Assembly: GCA_039654915.1 (NCBI GenBank)
Contig: CM077597.1
Coordinates: forward strand, 76,262,001-76,326,000
Source: Aquilaria yunnanensis
Lineage: Eukaryota > Streptophyta > Magnoliopsida > Malvales > Thymelaeaceae
Direction: 5' to 3'
DNA: 64,000 bases
Position numbers and translations under genes: made by a program. Below are positions 23,242-37,370 of this stretch, one piece after another. The notes below the pieces were generated by a model. It did not search any database. It was given only the letters and a program-made list of their open reading frames with translations, and was not told where the DNA came from. The first letter of the stretch is position 1, and each line of letters starts with the position of its first letter.

Positions 23242-24694
23242 TGAAGATTTCAGGATCTCATGATAACATACTCTTATGTTATCTACCCATGTATATGCCA
23301 TATGCATATATGTTCATTTGAGTTCAACATGGATATAGGCATGCATAATTCTAATTCTTTAACGTATTATTTATGCATTTGATATAACATGCTATATAGC
23401 ATATCAATTTTACATACATGTTGTGTCAAATAAATCCTAGCATGCTACTAAGAACATACATGTAAATAATAAATGAAACCTAGCATGCTACTAAACAAAG
23501 AGAGAATGTGTACCTTTCTTCTTGGTTATGCTTGATTGAAATAAGGAAGGACTTGATCTTGGAGGAGCACCATGAGGTTGAATTGAGATGAATACTCTCA
23601 ATGTTAATCCACCTACAATGCTTTAGAAAAGTGTTTAGTATTTCGGCTACTAAAAGGAATAGAAGGAGAACACTTTTCTCTCAAGAAAATGAAGCAAATA
23701 GAATGCCAAGGGATCATTGATTTGGCTGGCCCCCTTAGCCTATTTATAGATGACCAAAAGGCACATCTTTACACCAAGCAAGGTGTCCTTTAAGTCAAGG
23801 AACACTTCCTTTGGCCAAGGGTCATCTATTTTGGCGAAATCACATGTCTCTTTGGCCAAGGAACACTTCCTTTGGCCTAAGAGACATGTCCCTTTGATCA
23901 AGAGACATCTCTTGGGCCGAAATTTCATGTCCCTTTTGCCAAGGAACACTTCCCTTGGTCTAAGGGACACCTTTTGGCTGAAATGATGTGTCCCCTTGGC
24001 CAAGGAATATGTCTTTTCAAGCATATGCCGAAAATACATGTCCCTTAAGGCCAAGGGACATCACTCTTGGTGCTAAAACCACCTCTTGGCCGAATAGACA
24101 TGTTCCTTCACTCAAGGAACACTTCCCTTGGATGAAAGGACATGTTCTTTTAGCCAAGAGTCATCTCTTTTGATGAAGAGACATACCTTTACACAAAAGA
24201 TGTGTCTCTTGGTGGTTTTGAGGTAAAAGCAAGGTGAGCTGGCACAAAGCTAGCTCACTATGCTACTTATGCACCATTGAGCACCTCTGAACTCCAACCA
24301 AGCTCCATGAGCTGAGGTCCAGCTCCTTGAGCTGACCTTGAGCTGGAGTTAGCTGCTCTCAGCTGAAGTGAGCTGAAGTCCAGCTACATTCAGCTACCAG
24401 AAGCTGAAGTGAGCTGACTTGAGCTGACTTGAGCTGACTTGAGCTAACTTGAGCTAACTTGAGCTGAAGTCCAGCTACTTTGAGCTACTTATAGCTGAAG
24501 TGAGCTGACTTGAGCTGAAGTCCAGCTACTTATAGCTGCAGTGAGCTGACATAAGCTAACTTGAGCTGAAGTCTAACTACTTTGAGCTACTAATAGCTTA
24601 AGTGAGCTGACTTAGATAGCTGTTCAAGCTAGAGTTAGCTCAATGAGCTCAAATCCTACCTTAAAAGGATCTTGGTGCGCCAAGAATTCCAACA
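23242..24694 (-). mobile_element. Solo LTR, minus strand, 1453 bp, TSD TTACA
   Basis: Read on the minus strand it starts TGTTGGAATTCTTGG and ends AAATCTTCA. TTACA flanks it at 23237-23241 and 24695-24699. A TATA box (TATAAATA on the minus strand, 23741-23748) fits the promoter of an LTR. Internally it carries short tandem arrays: GGCCAAGGRACACTTCCYTT-type words (23790-24180) and an AGCTGAMTTG array (24290-24650). It is the inverted sister of 26040-27415. Confidence 0.9.
24290..24650. repeat. AGCT-rich ~10-bp minisatellite in the LTR
   Basis: Runs of GAGCTGACTT and variants such as GAGCTGAAGT and CAGCTACTTT, with AGCT about every 10 bases. The inverted counterpart is at 26070-26470. Confidence 0.85.
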
Positions 24695-26039
24695 TTACAA
24701 TAGTGGGAACATAAAAAGGTTTGTCAGTCTGGCATGGGTAACAAAGTTTGCTGCTGTTAGGAAGACATTAGATAAACATCTACCAAGTTGTGTGAAAACA
24801 CAAGTTATTGCTTGAGAACAGTAAGGCTACATGATCAAGTTAGAAATATAAAGATATACTAATGTTTAAAATTTGTTCCTGGCCAAGTTTGTGTATACTC
24901 CCATGCTTTCGTGCTTGGTCTTAGTGATCTTGATATTAGGTTAAGTTGCAGGATGAGGAGAGAACAATTTTCTCTTTTCTCAACCTCTACCAGAAGGATT
25001 GACAGTTTCCTAGAAGTGTGAAAAACCTATAGTTAGTGCATGAATCTGCTGGGTTAGAGAAACAACAATTTACAGTGGTCAATTTGGTATTTAATCCTAA
25101 AAAAAAAAAATACATAAGTCCTAGTTGGATAAAAAACCTTAGATGCTTGTGGATTATGTTTGAAGGTACAACTCGACTTGTGATGTCTCAGTTGTTTGCA
25201 TATGGAACAACTGTTATTTGTACCACGCCTTGATACCTTTGTTTTCTTTTTTTTTTATTTCATTTGGTCCATTCCTCCTCAGCTTTTTAGGTCTTCCTAG
25301 CATGGCCCTTACATTTGGTAGGGTAATTGGTATCAAGTTTGACTTTTGCTAGTCATTTGGTCCACTTATAGGTAAGATAGAGTATTGATATGCTGCCAAA
25401 TACTTCTCTTTGGTGAGCCACTGAGATAGGTAATTCACTTGGTCTTCCTCTTTCTACATAATGCAACAAATGGCATGAGTGCATGGAATCCCTAGGAGCT
25501 ATTGGTAACCACATGAACATTCCTTCAACCCCAACTTCATTGCATGTTGCTCAAAACCATTTTTAACCTCATAACCATCATCTCCATTAAAAACAATCTT
25601 TCACATATGATAAAATTTGCTATGTTCTTGTATTTTCTCAAACAGTAATGGTCCATAACCTTTTCACCCATTTTTTGGCATATGATCTCTTCTCACCCAT
25701 TCTTCTCATTATGTACTTTCTAATTCCTTTTAATATGTTGTATAATGGTTTCTTCCTTGCTTCAATTACCTCCTCCACTCTATTGAAAGCCTCACAATGA
25801 TTGTTCTGATTTGCATATGACTTTATCTCTTTGTTGAATAAGGCTTTAACCAGAAACGAGGCCCTACCCTAATCACTTCCTCCTTTGCTCCATCACTAAC
25901 AAACTTAACTATCCTATCCAATGCATCTTCAAACAGCCTTTTAGTTGTGTTATGTGCATTACTCCAAAACACCATTGTAACTCTTTCTTGGATACTTGGC
26001 TTGCCAGTTACTGCACATATGCCTAGCGCACCTCCTATG

Positions 26040-27415
26040 TGTTGGAATTCTTGGCGCACCAAGATCCTTTTAAGATAGGATTTGAGCTCATTGAGCTAAC
26101 TCTAGCTTGAACAGCTATCTAAGGCAGCTAAAAGTAGCTCTATTTAGCTCAAGTCAGCTCACTTCAACTATAAGTAGCTCAAAGTAGCTGGACTTCAGCT
26201 CAAGTTAGCTCAAGTCAGCTCACTTCAACTTCTGGTAGCTGAATGTAGCTGGACTTCAGCTCAAGTCAGCTCACTTCAGCTATAAGTAGCTCAAAGTAGC
26301 AGGACTTCACCTCAAGTTAGCTCAAGTCAGCTCACTTCAGCTTTTGGTAGCTGAATGTAGCTGGACTTCAGTTCATTTCAGCTGAGAGTAGCTAACTCCA
26401 GCTCAAGGTCAGTTCAGGGAACTAGAGCTTAGTTCATGGAGCTTGATTAGAGCTCAGAGGAGCTCAATGGTTCATAAGTAGCATAATGAGCTAGCTTTGT
26501 GCCAGCTCACCTTGCTTTTAGCTCAAAACCACCAAGCGACACATCTTTTGTGTAAAGGTATGTCTCTTCGTCAAAAGAGATGACTATTGACTAAAAGAAC
26601 ATGTTTTTTCATCTAAAGGAAGTGTTCCTTGAGTGAAAAGACATGTACATTCGGCCATGAGGGTGGTTGGGGTGGTTATTGCACCAAGATTGATGTCCTA
26701 TGACTTCAAGGGACATGTATATTCGGCCATAAGGTAGTTATGGGGTGGTTATAGGCCAAAGGAAGTGTTCCTTGGCTAAAAGACATGTATTTTCGCCATA
26801 AGGTAGTTATGGGGTGGTTATAGGCCAAAGAAAGTGTTCATTGCCTAAAAGACATGTATTTTCGCCACCATACATGACCCTTGGCCAAAGGAAGTGTTCT
26901 TTGGCTTAAAAGACACCTTTCTTGGTGTAAAGGTGTGCCTTTTGGTCATCTATAAATAGCCTTTAGAGGCCAACCATTTTAAGCATGAATTTGCACTCCA
27001 TTTGCTCCATTTTCTTCAGAGAAAATTGTTCTCCTCCTATTTCCTTTAGAGGCCGAAATATTAAACACTTTTTGAGAGCATTGTGGGTGGATTTACATAG
27101 AGATTGTTCATGTCTATTTCAAGCTTAAAGGCGCTCCTTTAAGATCAAGTTCTCCCTCAAGTTTTTTCGCTAAAGATAACCAAGAAGAAAGGTGCACATT
27201 TTTTTTTGGTTTAGTAGCATGTTAGGTTTCATTTTCGTATATTCTTAGTAGCATGCTAGGATTTATTTAACACAACTTGTATGTGATCTTGATATGTTAT
27301 ATAATATGTTATGCATGCCTATATCCATGTTGAATTCAAATGAACAAATATGCATGTGGCATATACATGAGTAGATAACATAAAAGTATGTTATCATAAG
27401 ATCCTGAAATCTTCA
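26040..27415 (+). mobile_element. Solo LTR, plus strand, 1376 bp, TSD CTATG
   Basis: TGTTGGAATTC at the start and AAATCTTCA at the end, with CTATG at 26035-26039 and 27416-27420. A TATA box (TATAAATA) is at 26951-26958. Same family as 23242-24694 but in opposite orientation. Excising it and one CTATG rejoins the MULE frame (SKH to RRCARHMCSNW), which confirms the boundaries. Confidence 0.93.
26070..26470. repeat. AGCT-rich ~10-bp minisatellite, inverted counterpart
   Basis: Runs of AAGTCAGCTC and variants with AGCT about every 10 bases, the reverse complement of the array at 24290-24650. Confidence 0.85.
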
Positions 27416-27587
27416 CTATGTTTAGAATCAAGCAATACTTCCTCAATAGTAGGCACAAGTCCCTGTCAACAAATTAAAATTTTTAATTTGTTTGTGCCAC
27501 TACAAAATAACTCAGGCAAAAATTAAGGAGAAAAGCAGAACATGTACCTTTTGTTGATCTGATATCACAGTCTAACCATGGTCGTCC

Positions 27588-30092
27588 TGTGACAACTCTC
27601 GGAGCTATAAATCTATTCAGCTAGGTAATTAGTTAATTTAATAAATTAACACTTTAGATAATTTATTTGCAAGTCAAGTCTCGGTATTATATGGTCTAGT
27701 AGCTTAAAAGAGGTAAAAATTGATTATTTAAGTAGGCTGGACCAAGAAGGGCATTTTAGCCATTTCACATAGTGACCTATTTTTATTGCACGGTTGGATA
27801 GAGTATGAGAAAATATTAAATTTGAGGTGCACAGTTTTTCGTGATTTTCGCTCTATTATCGTGAAATTTTGGATTGACTAAATTCTTCATAAGTGGTTTA
27901 AATGTAACCTTGATTAAAGTAGGGACGAAATTGAATATAACGGAAAGGCTGGGACAGGCCATCCAATTATATCCGTGAAGAAACCAGGAGCGGCATAATA
28001 CCAAATTTGGTCCTAAATTTTTAAGCATGTTACAAATAAATTCAAATTTACTGGTTAGTACAAAGTGGGCACTGAGCACGTGACTTTTTAAAGTAATGCG
28101 GTGGGTGATAATTAACCCCACCCGGCCACTTTCTTCTTCATTTAACCACCCGAGACTCGGCCCCTCTCTGCCAAACCACCAGGAAAACGCCATGGATGAA
28201 GGGATGAAGCTTTTGCCAAGCCAAATTAACCACAAATCAAGCAAAATTTGTGGATAGAAGCTAGAATTTCTTGGCTATTGTTCAAGCAAGTTCTAATTTT
28301 TATCTCCCTATTTTCAAGCTTCATTTCAATCCTGTAGTTGCTGGAAATGGTTATTACGTTGGGTGCCTTGATGCTTGTTAAGAGAAAATAAGCAAGAGAA
28401 GTTTGGAAATCAAGCTTGTAAAAGAAAGAGCTTTAGGTACGGTTAATTTTGGAATAATAAGATCTACCGGTTCTCCATTTAATTCTAGCTTTCAATTGGT
28501 TATTTTGGATTGAATTGAGTGTGTTTAAACTGATTTCCATTAGCTAGCAAAGAAGAACAAAGGATTTGTTGCTTAAAAATGGTATTACGGGCCGGTTGAA
28601 TAAATTCGTGAAAAAAGGGTTAAATTAATCATTTAAACCACAATGAGAATTGTTAATTATTGGTCTAAGGAATGGTTTGTCTTATTATTAAATGATAAAT
28701 TATAGGTAACTACTCAAGCTACTATAAGAAGACCCTAGGATAGACTAGAACCGAGACAAAAGGCTAAATAGTTGAAGCTTGCAAACTAAGTTATCTAAGA
28801 TAAGGATTATTTAATTTGTATGCTTATGTGTTAAATAAATTTGGCTATGATACTTGTATATCAAGTGGCCAAATTATTGATAAATTTAACAAGCATATGA
28901 TTTGAGTATTGATGGCTATTTAAGAAGCTTATATGATTGGGTTTGGCAACCTGCCAAACTCTGAAGTGCATGTGAAGTGTGTATGTGCATACTTGTAAAC
29001 TTATATAGGACCTTAATATGGTCTAATTTATGAAGAGTATGATGGTTTGAGAACCTAAGATACCTAAGTTCACCATGATGGACCAAGGCTTGGGTGAACC
29101 TATGAGGGGGAGGTGTCCTTAACCACTCACAAAATCTTGGAACACTAGCATGAACATATGCATTTAAATAAGCAAATAGTTCAGTCCTGTACATAAAATA
29201 AGGGATATTGGCAAATACCAAGAAGCTTTGTATGCACAAGTTGGACTTGTCAATTGCAGGACAAATGGGTAATGGGTAAAGGAATTGCGGGAATTAGTTA
29301 CTCCTATAATTATTGGCCAATAATACGAATTCATAACACTACGATTTGAGCTCACGTGTACTAAGCATATATTGACATCCTTGTGGATATTATACATGGT
29401 CCTATATGATTATTTTTCATGTAGGTTACAACCTTTATTGGGAACCTCTGGTTCTTACACCCCTTACATGTTTTATGTGCAGATACTAGTACATCTGGGG
29501 GTAACAACCAATAGAAGGAAAGGTTGTTAATATTTTGGGACCAAGTGTGCATAAGTTAATTATTATTGTACATTGTTGTTATGTTTCTTTCTTGTAGGTT
29601 CCTAATTACTTGGAATACTAACTTACTGGCCTTTGTTGTACAGAGGCAAGGAGGAGGGGATACCTGAACATTATAGTGATCCCTTTTGGCAGTGTAATTT
29701 AGGTAGGATTGGATCCCAAGATTCTTAGTGTGTAGCATATGTATAACACTTTTTTGTATGATGTATATATGTGTGCAGAAGTTATGCCTCTGGTAAATGC
29801 TATGGAACTATTGGTGATGTTCCTTAGTAGCTTGTATAGATTCACAATACATAACAGTATGTTTTATATGAATGTATGTTTTGAAATGCTGGCCAGCTGC
29901 ACCAAGCATATATTATTTTTATGGTCATTGACCTACAGCCATAGTAAGGCATAGTATAAAACAGTAATGCATTAAGGATTTAATCAATTAGCAGACCCAC
30001 TAAGGAGTAATTTGTGCAGCTTAGCACTAAATTAGTGTAAGGTTCCTAGGATCTTATACGAAAGATAGGATTAAGGGTAAAGGCCTGTGACA
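27588..30092. mobile_element. Solo LTR, 2505 bp, TSD CGTCC
   Basis: Begins TGTGACAACTCTCGG and ends GGCCTGTGACA. CGTCC flanks it at 27583-27587 and 30093-30097. Different family from the two TGTTGGAATT LTRs. Short open frames inside have no recognised domains. It lies between two consecutive pieces of the MULE transposase. Confidence 0.92.
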
Positions 30093-32100
30093 CGTCCCCC
30101 ATTTCTAAGTCAATTTGCAAAGCTGTCAAAAACCATGTCCATGAAATCCTATCTCCACCTCTGCTATAACCCAAGCTATGGGGTATATTTGGTCATTAAC
30201 ATCTTGACCAATGGCAGATAATAGCTCACCCTTCACTGCATATTTCAAGAAACAACCATCAACTCCAAAAATCTTTTTGCATCCTAATAGAAAGCCCTTC
30301 TTACAAGCTTCAAAACATATATATATATATTCAGTTGAATATAGCATAAAACACATCTGGTGTTGGTAAAAAATCCAACAACACAGTGCTCCATGGATTT
30401 GTCCTCAATAACTCTTCAACATAGTCCCTAAGAAGTCTATATTCATGGACTATGTTGCCATCCATCTCCTATCTCACAATAAGTTTTTCCCTTTTAACCA
30501 TGAACTTGCTGACTTTTTACCTTAGCTCATTTTTTTACCTTCTTTTTCAACTCCTGTAACTTCATCCTTGGTTGACTTCTCATAACATCCTGGTACTTAT
30601 GAGTAATATTTATTGATGTACTAATCTCAATTTGAATGCTTGATTACATGTGTGCGCCTTACTAATGCATTTAATTTGGAACTAATCAAGTCTTCTGGAA
30701 TATGAAGCCCAAATTCTGAATGAGCAACTAGTTCCACATTTTACACCAACTTTCTTCCTGTCACTAATCTTGAACCACAAGTCTCTATGGTGGGAAACTG
30801 CATACTCAGTACAAGCCTCCTTAAATTGTTTTAAATCATCAAATCTTAACCTTGCCTCAAAAACAGAAGGCATTACTCTAGCGTCATACTTGGGGAACTT
30901 ACTTCTCCTAAAGCTGGTATTTTGTTCACCTTCACCATCATCAGCATCATTACTTGATCCCACATCCCCAGCATCATCTGACTCAAGGTAATCAGTATGA
31001 TCTCCATCACTTCCATTTCGAACATCAACTTTATTAACTTTAGCATCAATTTCATTATCATCTAATTCTTCATCATTTGAAGGGATGGAATCCTCATCGT
31101 TAGAATTCTCATCCGCTTGATCACCATCTTCAGTTTTCTTCTTCATCTCTACAACCTTATCAAAAAACTTTTTAAGATTAGCTCGAGCAACTCTCACCTC
31201 CTTATCCAACTCGTCAGTTCTTGTCTTATAAACACACCATCAACCTCATTATGGAAACTTTCACCTTTTTTTCCCCTCAGTAGTCTCTTTATTTCCCTAT
31301 ATTTTTCCACCCACATCTTCTTCATTTGGACATTCGGTTACCTCATCCAAGGTGTTGTCTCCTATAATATCTTCTATTGGGCCAAGATCAACTATGACCT
31401 CTGTTTGCCCTGCATATCTCTACATGTTGCCTACATTGCTTGAACTATCAGCCTCATTATGCTCTATATGGAAGTGGCATTGCCCTTTTTCACCCAGTAA
31501 CTGCAATGCTTCAATCGCTGAATCCATATTACATATAAGCTTAACATCTTCATAATCTTTCAAAAGAGGCAAACTTTTCTATTGATACCCATTCTGGAAC
31601 CCACGATCACAAATGAAGCTCACAAATGAATGCCAATTAGTCCAGTACTTAGAACTAACAACCCCTTCCTCCCTTCCCCCTCATATCTAAAAGGAAAATA
31701 TCTAAACCTCCCTCCATAATGGAATGTATATTTGAACATCATATTTACATCATCTGCCATCCTGCACATACAAAACAACATTTTCAAATTTCGACAAATA
31801 ATACCTATAACACTTGTTATTAATAAACTACAATTTCTAGCTCTTTGCACCCTGCCAAAATATAGGGGATTGCGACATTCAAATGAAAAAAACCAAAACC
31901 TCTCTACACCCGACCCCAAACAAAACATAAAAAACCCTTCCAAACCCTTTAAAAATAAAAACTCCTTACTCAACAATCAGGTGTACCTAATTTCCGAACC
32001 AACGATATTTCCTTTTCTTTTCCACAAAGATCACTCCGATTCATTGATCCTTCATTCCGAAGTTGAAAATTTTACTCATTTGCCTATCGTCTTCTTTCCC

Positions 32101-32343
32101 TTGAACTAGCCAAACAAACCCAATAACACTCTGGAGTTTCCTTTCCTCTTTTTGGTGGGTTGGCAAGTATGATGTGGCGTTTTGCCATGTCATCTTTCCA
32201 CATCATCCATGACTTGTCCACTTCCACATTATGTGGCAACATTAACGGTGTAATGGTATATATGGCCTAATGGTCTAACATTGGTATGTTATTTAGTACT
32301 CCCTCCGTCCCAATATTTTTACTCCATTTCTTTTTTCACGCAA
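32101..32343. other. Edge of MULE and truncated MITE terminus
   Basis: Non-coding. CCATTAGGCCATATATACC (minus strand, about 32258-32276) looks like a MULE-type end but no partner end was found. TACTCCCTCCGTCCCAATAT at 32297-32316 is a Stowaway-style terminus with no matching right end. The homology to the membrane-protein gene begins right after it, near 32344. Confidence 0.45.
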
Positions 32344-34426
32344 ACCATTCTGTTAATAGATTGTTGGCTTTATCACTTATCATTTCCTTCCATTTTCCCC
32401 ATTTTCCTCTTACCAATGAGAATTTTGATTTCAAACCATACATTGGATTGTTGTTGCAGAATGACGAAAACCATCGATGCAGTGAAACAGGCTATCGTAT
32501 TCCTCTGAAATGTGCAGAAGTTCAAGAAAATCTGAAGGATGCCAATGGGGAGAAGACTCAGAAAAGTAGATCTTCTCTTGAGACCTCACTTGGCAATCTA
32601 GCTTCAATGAACCACAGGATCTTAGAGGGTAATACATCTCAGGAGGGTTACATTACTTACAGGAGCTATATACCGGCCATTAGTGAAGAAAAGATTTCAG
32701 TATTGGGTTTTGAGGTATGTTTACCTTTTAGTAGTTTTCTCTTTCCTCTAATTTGTACAGTCAGTTTGACCTATGGTAATGAAGAGCAGGGCTATATTCA
32801 TGCGTGGAGCAGCCTGTTGAGTAAATATAACGACCATGTTTCCAAACTTCATCTTTGTGCATTTCACATTTTAGAGCTATGCATATACCACAAGACTTAA
32901 CTAGATGGATAGACTTGCCTATAATTGACTTAAACCTGTAGCTTAAGCTACAAATGGCTTGATTAGGGATGTAAAAAGCACAGGAACTGCTTGTCTAGGT
33001 GCTTAGGTACGCTTAGGCCATCTGCAGCGCTTGATCTAGCCTCACGAAAGGCACCTTGAGCCGGGTGAGTGTGTCTAGTCCTACGTGTAGAAGCACAAAG
33101 GGCTGAGGCCCTCATGTCATGAAAACACATAACTTTCTGATAACTTTCATTAATTATGATTTTTGAGACTGCTATGTTCATCAGGAGAGTAGGGAAAAAA
33201 ATGAATTGGAATAAAACTTCCTACTTCTGTATATTTACAGGAAACTTTCGTTTTGACAGGTTACTATTGTTGCAAGCAAAGAGTACAGTCAACTAGTCTT
33301 GTCATGACATGCATTTTGTTTTTTTTTTTTTTTAAATTAAAAGAACTCAAAGCAGTTCTGCTGTCAATTTTTTTATTTGGTTTCCATCTCACTATCCGTT
33401 CTACCTCTCTGCTCTCTCTGCAATCCTTGACCATCATTATTATTTTATCAGCCTCTTACACTCTTTTTGTACTATCTCTGACTTAAACTTTGCGTAAAAA
33501 TCTGAGTTTTCTTTTTCTATTTTTAGAACATTGATTTATTTATATCACCTGCCCTCACATCTCAACAGTCTTGATCTTTTATCGTTGGACAGTTTTTATA
33601 GTTTACTTCTTATTTTTTGATTGAAGCTCAAAAGTATTAAAATTGGGAAAGAAAATGCAATTATGTCTGATTTCATTCACTGCAGCAATGAAGTGCTAAC
33701 TTAGGCTATTTTCTGGGACATGGGATAACCTAATTAGTATTAGTATCTGAATGTTTAAACTTATTCCATTATATTCTGTTATATCTTATAGCTTTTAAGA
33801 GGTTATTGCATGTTTCTTTCATCGTAGGATTCACTTCACCCGGGTGACTGCTTATTCATGCCCCTTAAGCCGAAGGCAAAGTAGAGGTTATGCGCCTCTG
33901 ATTCTGTTTCCACCTTTGATCACCTTGTCCTTGATGGTATACTTTTTCTAACATCATTCTTGGCTCACACAATCTAGAGATTTTTGGGCCCTGTTTAGTT
34001 AGTGATAGTGTATTATTTTCGGTGAATGGGGGCACTAATATATAAGTATAAACTAGCATACAAACAACATTTTTCTTCTTAGGCTTGCTTCCTAATTTCA
34101 AGTTGGTGCAAAGCCTGGGGAAAATGTTGCTGATAAATAATTTATAAAGGCATCATCTAGCCACAGAGGAGCACTGTCATAGATTTCAAATGTGTTTGGT
34201 TGGTTTTTTCCTATTTTTGATATCCTATCCGCTGCTTGATTCCCCCTTTGAAGATATGCAGTAAGGCTCTAACTTTGGGCAGTTTTGGGAAGTACCAGCA
34301 GTTAAAAAGTAGAAGTGTTAGTTCTGATTTTACTAGATTTTTGCACTGTAATTGTGTTTACTCAACAATTTGGCTAGTCAAAGCCTGTACTTGAGTGCCT
34401 AGATATCAGCTTGTCTGGCAGTGGTC
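32344..34426 (+). pseudogene. Partial copy of the type I membrane-protein gene (exon 3 and part of intron 3)
   Basis: Homologous to about 50400-52040 of the complete gene. Exon 3 (32460-32714, 255 bp) keeps its length, open frame and both splice sites, encoding CSETGYRIPLKC near the start and EEKISVLGFE at its end. Exons 1, 2 and 4 are absent. Homology ends near 34426 inside the intron, after which the kinesin-13 fragment follows. The intron copy is longer than in the complete gene because of an extra stretch around 33010-33410. It cannot encode a secreted or membrane protein alone. Confidence 0.85.
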
Positions 34427-36285
<1,859 letters not shown>

Positions 36286-36851
36286 GAAAACGGCAGAAAG
36301 CATTGCATCTTCTGGGTGGTGTGAACTCGCAGAAAATCATCGAAAACTCAAAACAGATCAGTTCAACTTCGTTTTATTTATGCCGAATGGTTGTTGTCTC
36401 AAAGGTGCAAAGTCAGTCAGCAGGTTCAGGTGGCCGGTGTGTTGCAGGATGGTGAGTTATAGCTAGTTGTTTGTTGGATCTAGGTCATCATAATTTATTA
36501 TGCCCTTCTGTTCCTTTGACGAACATTGGGTTGATAAGCTATTTCGGCGCCCTGAACAGATCTTGTAACTTTAATTCTTTATTCCACTACAAATCAAATT
36601 GAACTGTTTCAGTGATTGTTCTATTTTGGTATAGGGTTTTTAAGAAGATATATTTCTAAATGCAAATTAAAAGGAACTTATTTAAGCGATTTAAAAGACA
36701 AATTAAGAAGTTAATTAATTGATAACACTGTATTACACGTAAACGGGAAGCTGATCGGATACTAATTATTACTTCTATCTATCTATCTATGTATGCTTGT
36801 CTTGTACGTACAAGTCGAATCATTCAAGTGAGTTGCTCGACCGGTAATCAA
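36286..36851. other. Intergenic spacer, block 2 copy
   Basis: Nearly identical to 163-726. No gene. Confidence 0.7.
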
Positions 36852-37044
36852 TCATGGGATACAATCGGTTGGGTGCTCGATCATTCCGCCTGTGGCGGCA
36901 ATGATAGTGATTTCAGCGCACCCTAACCGGTGGGCTGCTTGTGTTCTAGTCCAGGAGCCGCCCGGGAGCTTTTCGTCATAGTCACCTTGCACCTCCAGGC
37001 GGAAGCGCCAGATATGAGCGGCGAGCAGGTCAGCCAAATCACAA

Positions 37045-37049
37045 CTGTC
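37045..37049. repeat. Copia target-site duplication, left copy (CTGTC)
   Basis: CTGTC here and at 41367-41371; the uninterrupted site in block 1 has it once (in CACAACTGTCTTGTTGGG). Confidence 0.97.
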
Positions 37050-37317
37050 TGTTGAAGAGGTGAGTCAAAGCCTAAGTTCCTGAGAATGCGTGAAGAGCAA
37101 GTCAAATAAAAGGATATCTCTGTTAGTTAGTTGATATCTATGTTAGTTAGTTTGTTAGCAAAGTCAGAGTCCTGTTGCATTAAGTTAGCTGAGTTAGTTG
37201 CTTGTTAACGTTATAACTACAGTCTGCTCTATTTGATGTTAAGTGTGTTGGTTATTCAAAAAGCAATAACACAGAGAAAAGCATTTCATCTCCTTGTTTG
37301 TGCTATTCTCAACAACA
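37050..37317 (+). repeat. Copia 5' LTR
   Basis: 268 bp, TG...CA. Contains GTTAGTTAG repeats around 37122-37150. It should hold the element's promoter, though no canonical TATA box stands out. Confidence 0.95.
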
Positions 37318-37320
37318 TTG

Positions 37321-37333
37321 TGGTATCAGAGCC
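37321..37333 (+). promoter_or_regulatory. Primer binding site (initiator tRNA-Met type)
   Basis: TGGTATCAGAGCC lies three bases after the 5' LTR. This is the standard primer site of plant Copia elements, complementary to the 3' end of initiator tRNA-Met. Confidence 0.93.
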
Positions 37334-37370
37334 AGGTTGCAATCCAGGCTTCTTGCGAGACCAGTCAGCA

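Larger units (their letters stand above)
25090..31760 (-). pseudogene. Mutator-like (MuDR/MULE) transposase pseudogene, interrupted by two solo LTRs
   Basis: Read on the minus strand the parts come in family order. A possible N-terminal exon lies at about 31560-31760. Next is the MuDR-type DNA-binding N-terminus (30682-31209: acidic region, then FPKYDARVMPSVFEARLRF and a CGTSCSFRIWAS motif). The MULE catalytic region start is at 30126-30356 (IFGVDGCFLK, QIYPIAWVIAE). ISDQQK, an 85-bp GT-AG intron (27463-27547) and GLVPTIEEVLLDSKH follow at 27416-27582, then CSNWQAKYP and FWSNAHNTTKRLFEDALDRI at 25823-26039. A SWIM-type CxC...CxH finger (about 25470-25527) precedes a GRPKK basic motif and a CX2CX4HX4C zinc knuckle (about 25168-25210). 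Stops and frameshifts are present throughout. Solo LTRs at 27588-30092 and 26040-27415 split it, and a third at 23242-24694 lies just downstream. Confidence 0.85.

Noticed and set aside
23242..27415. A single Mutator element with 1.4-kb terminal inverted repeats
   Set aside because: Each arm starts TG and ends CA in LTR fashion, has a TATA box and its own perfect 5-bp duplication, and the MULE frame continues outside the right arm. Two solo LTRs explain it better.
27816..29954. Genes inside the 27588-30092 LTR
   Set aside because: Short frames on both strands without any recognised domain; consistent with LTR sequence.
30770..32109. Plus-strand coding regions in the MULE area
   Set aside because: They are antisense to the transposase N-terminal region and low-complexity acidic codons.
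37233..37370. Gag start at 37233
   Set aside because: That part is encoded by the LTR and primer site; the conserved Gag begins at 37371.
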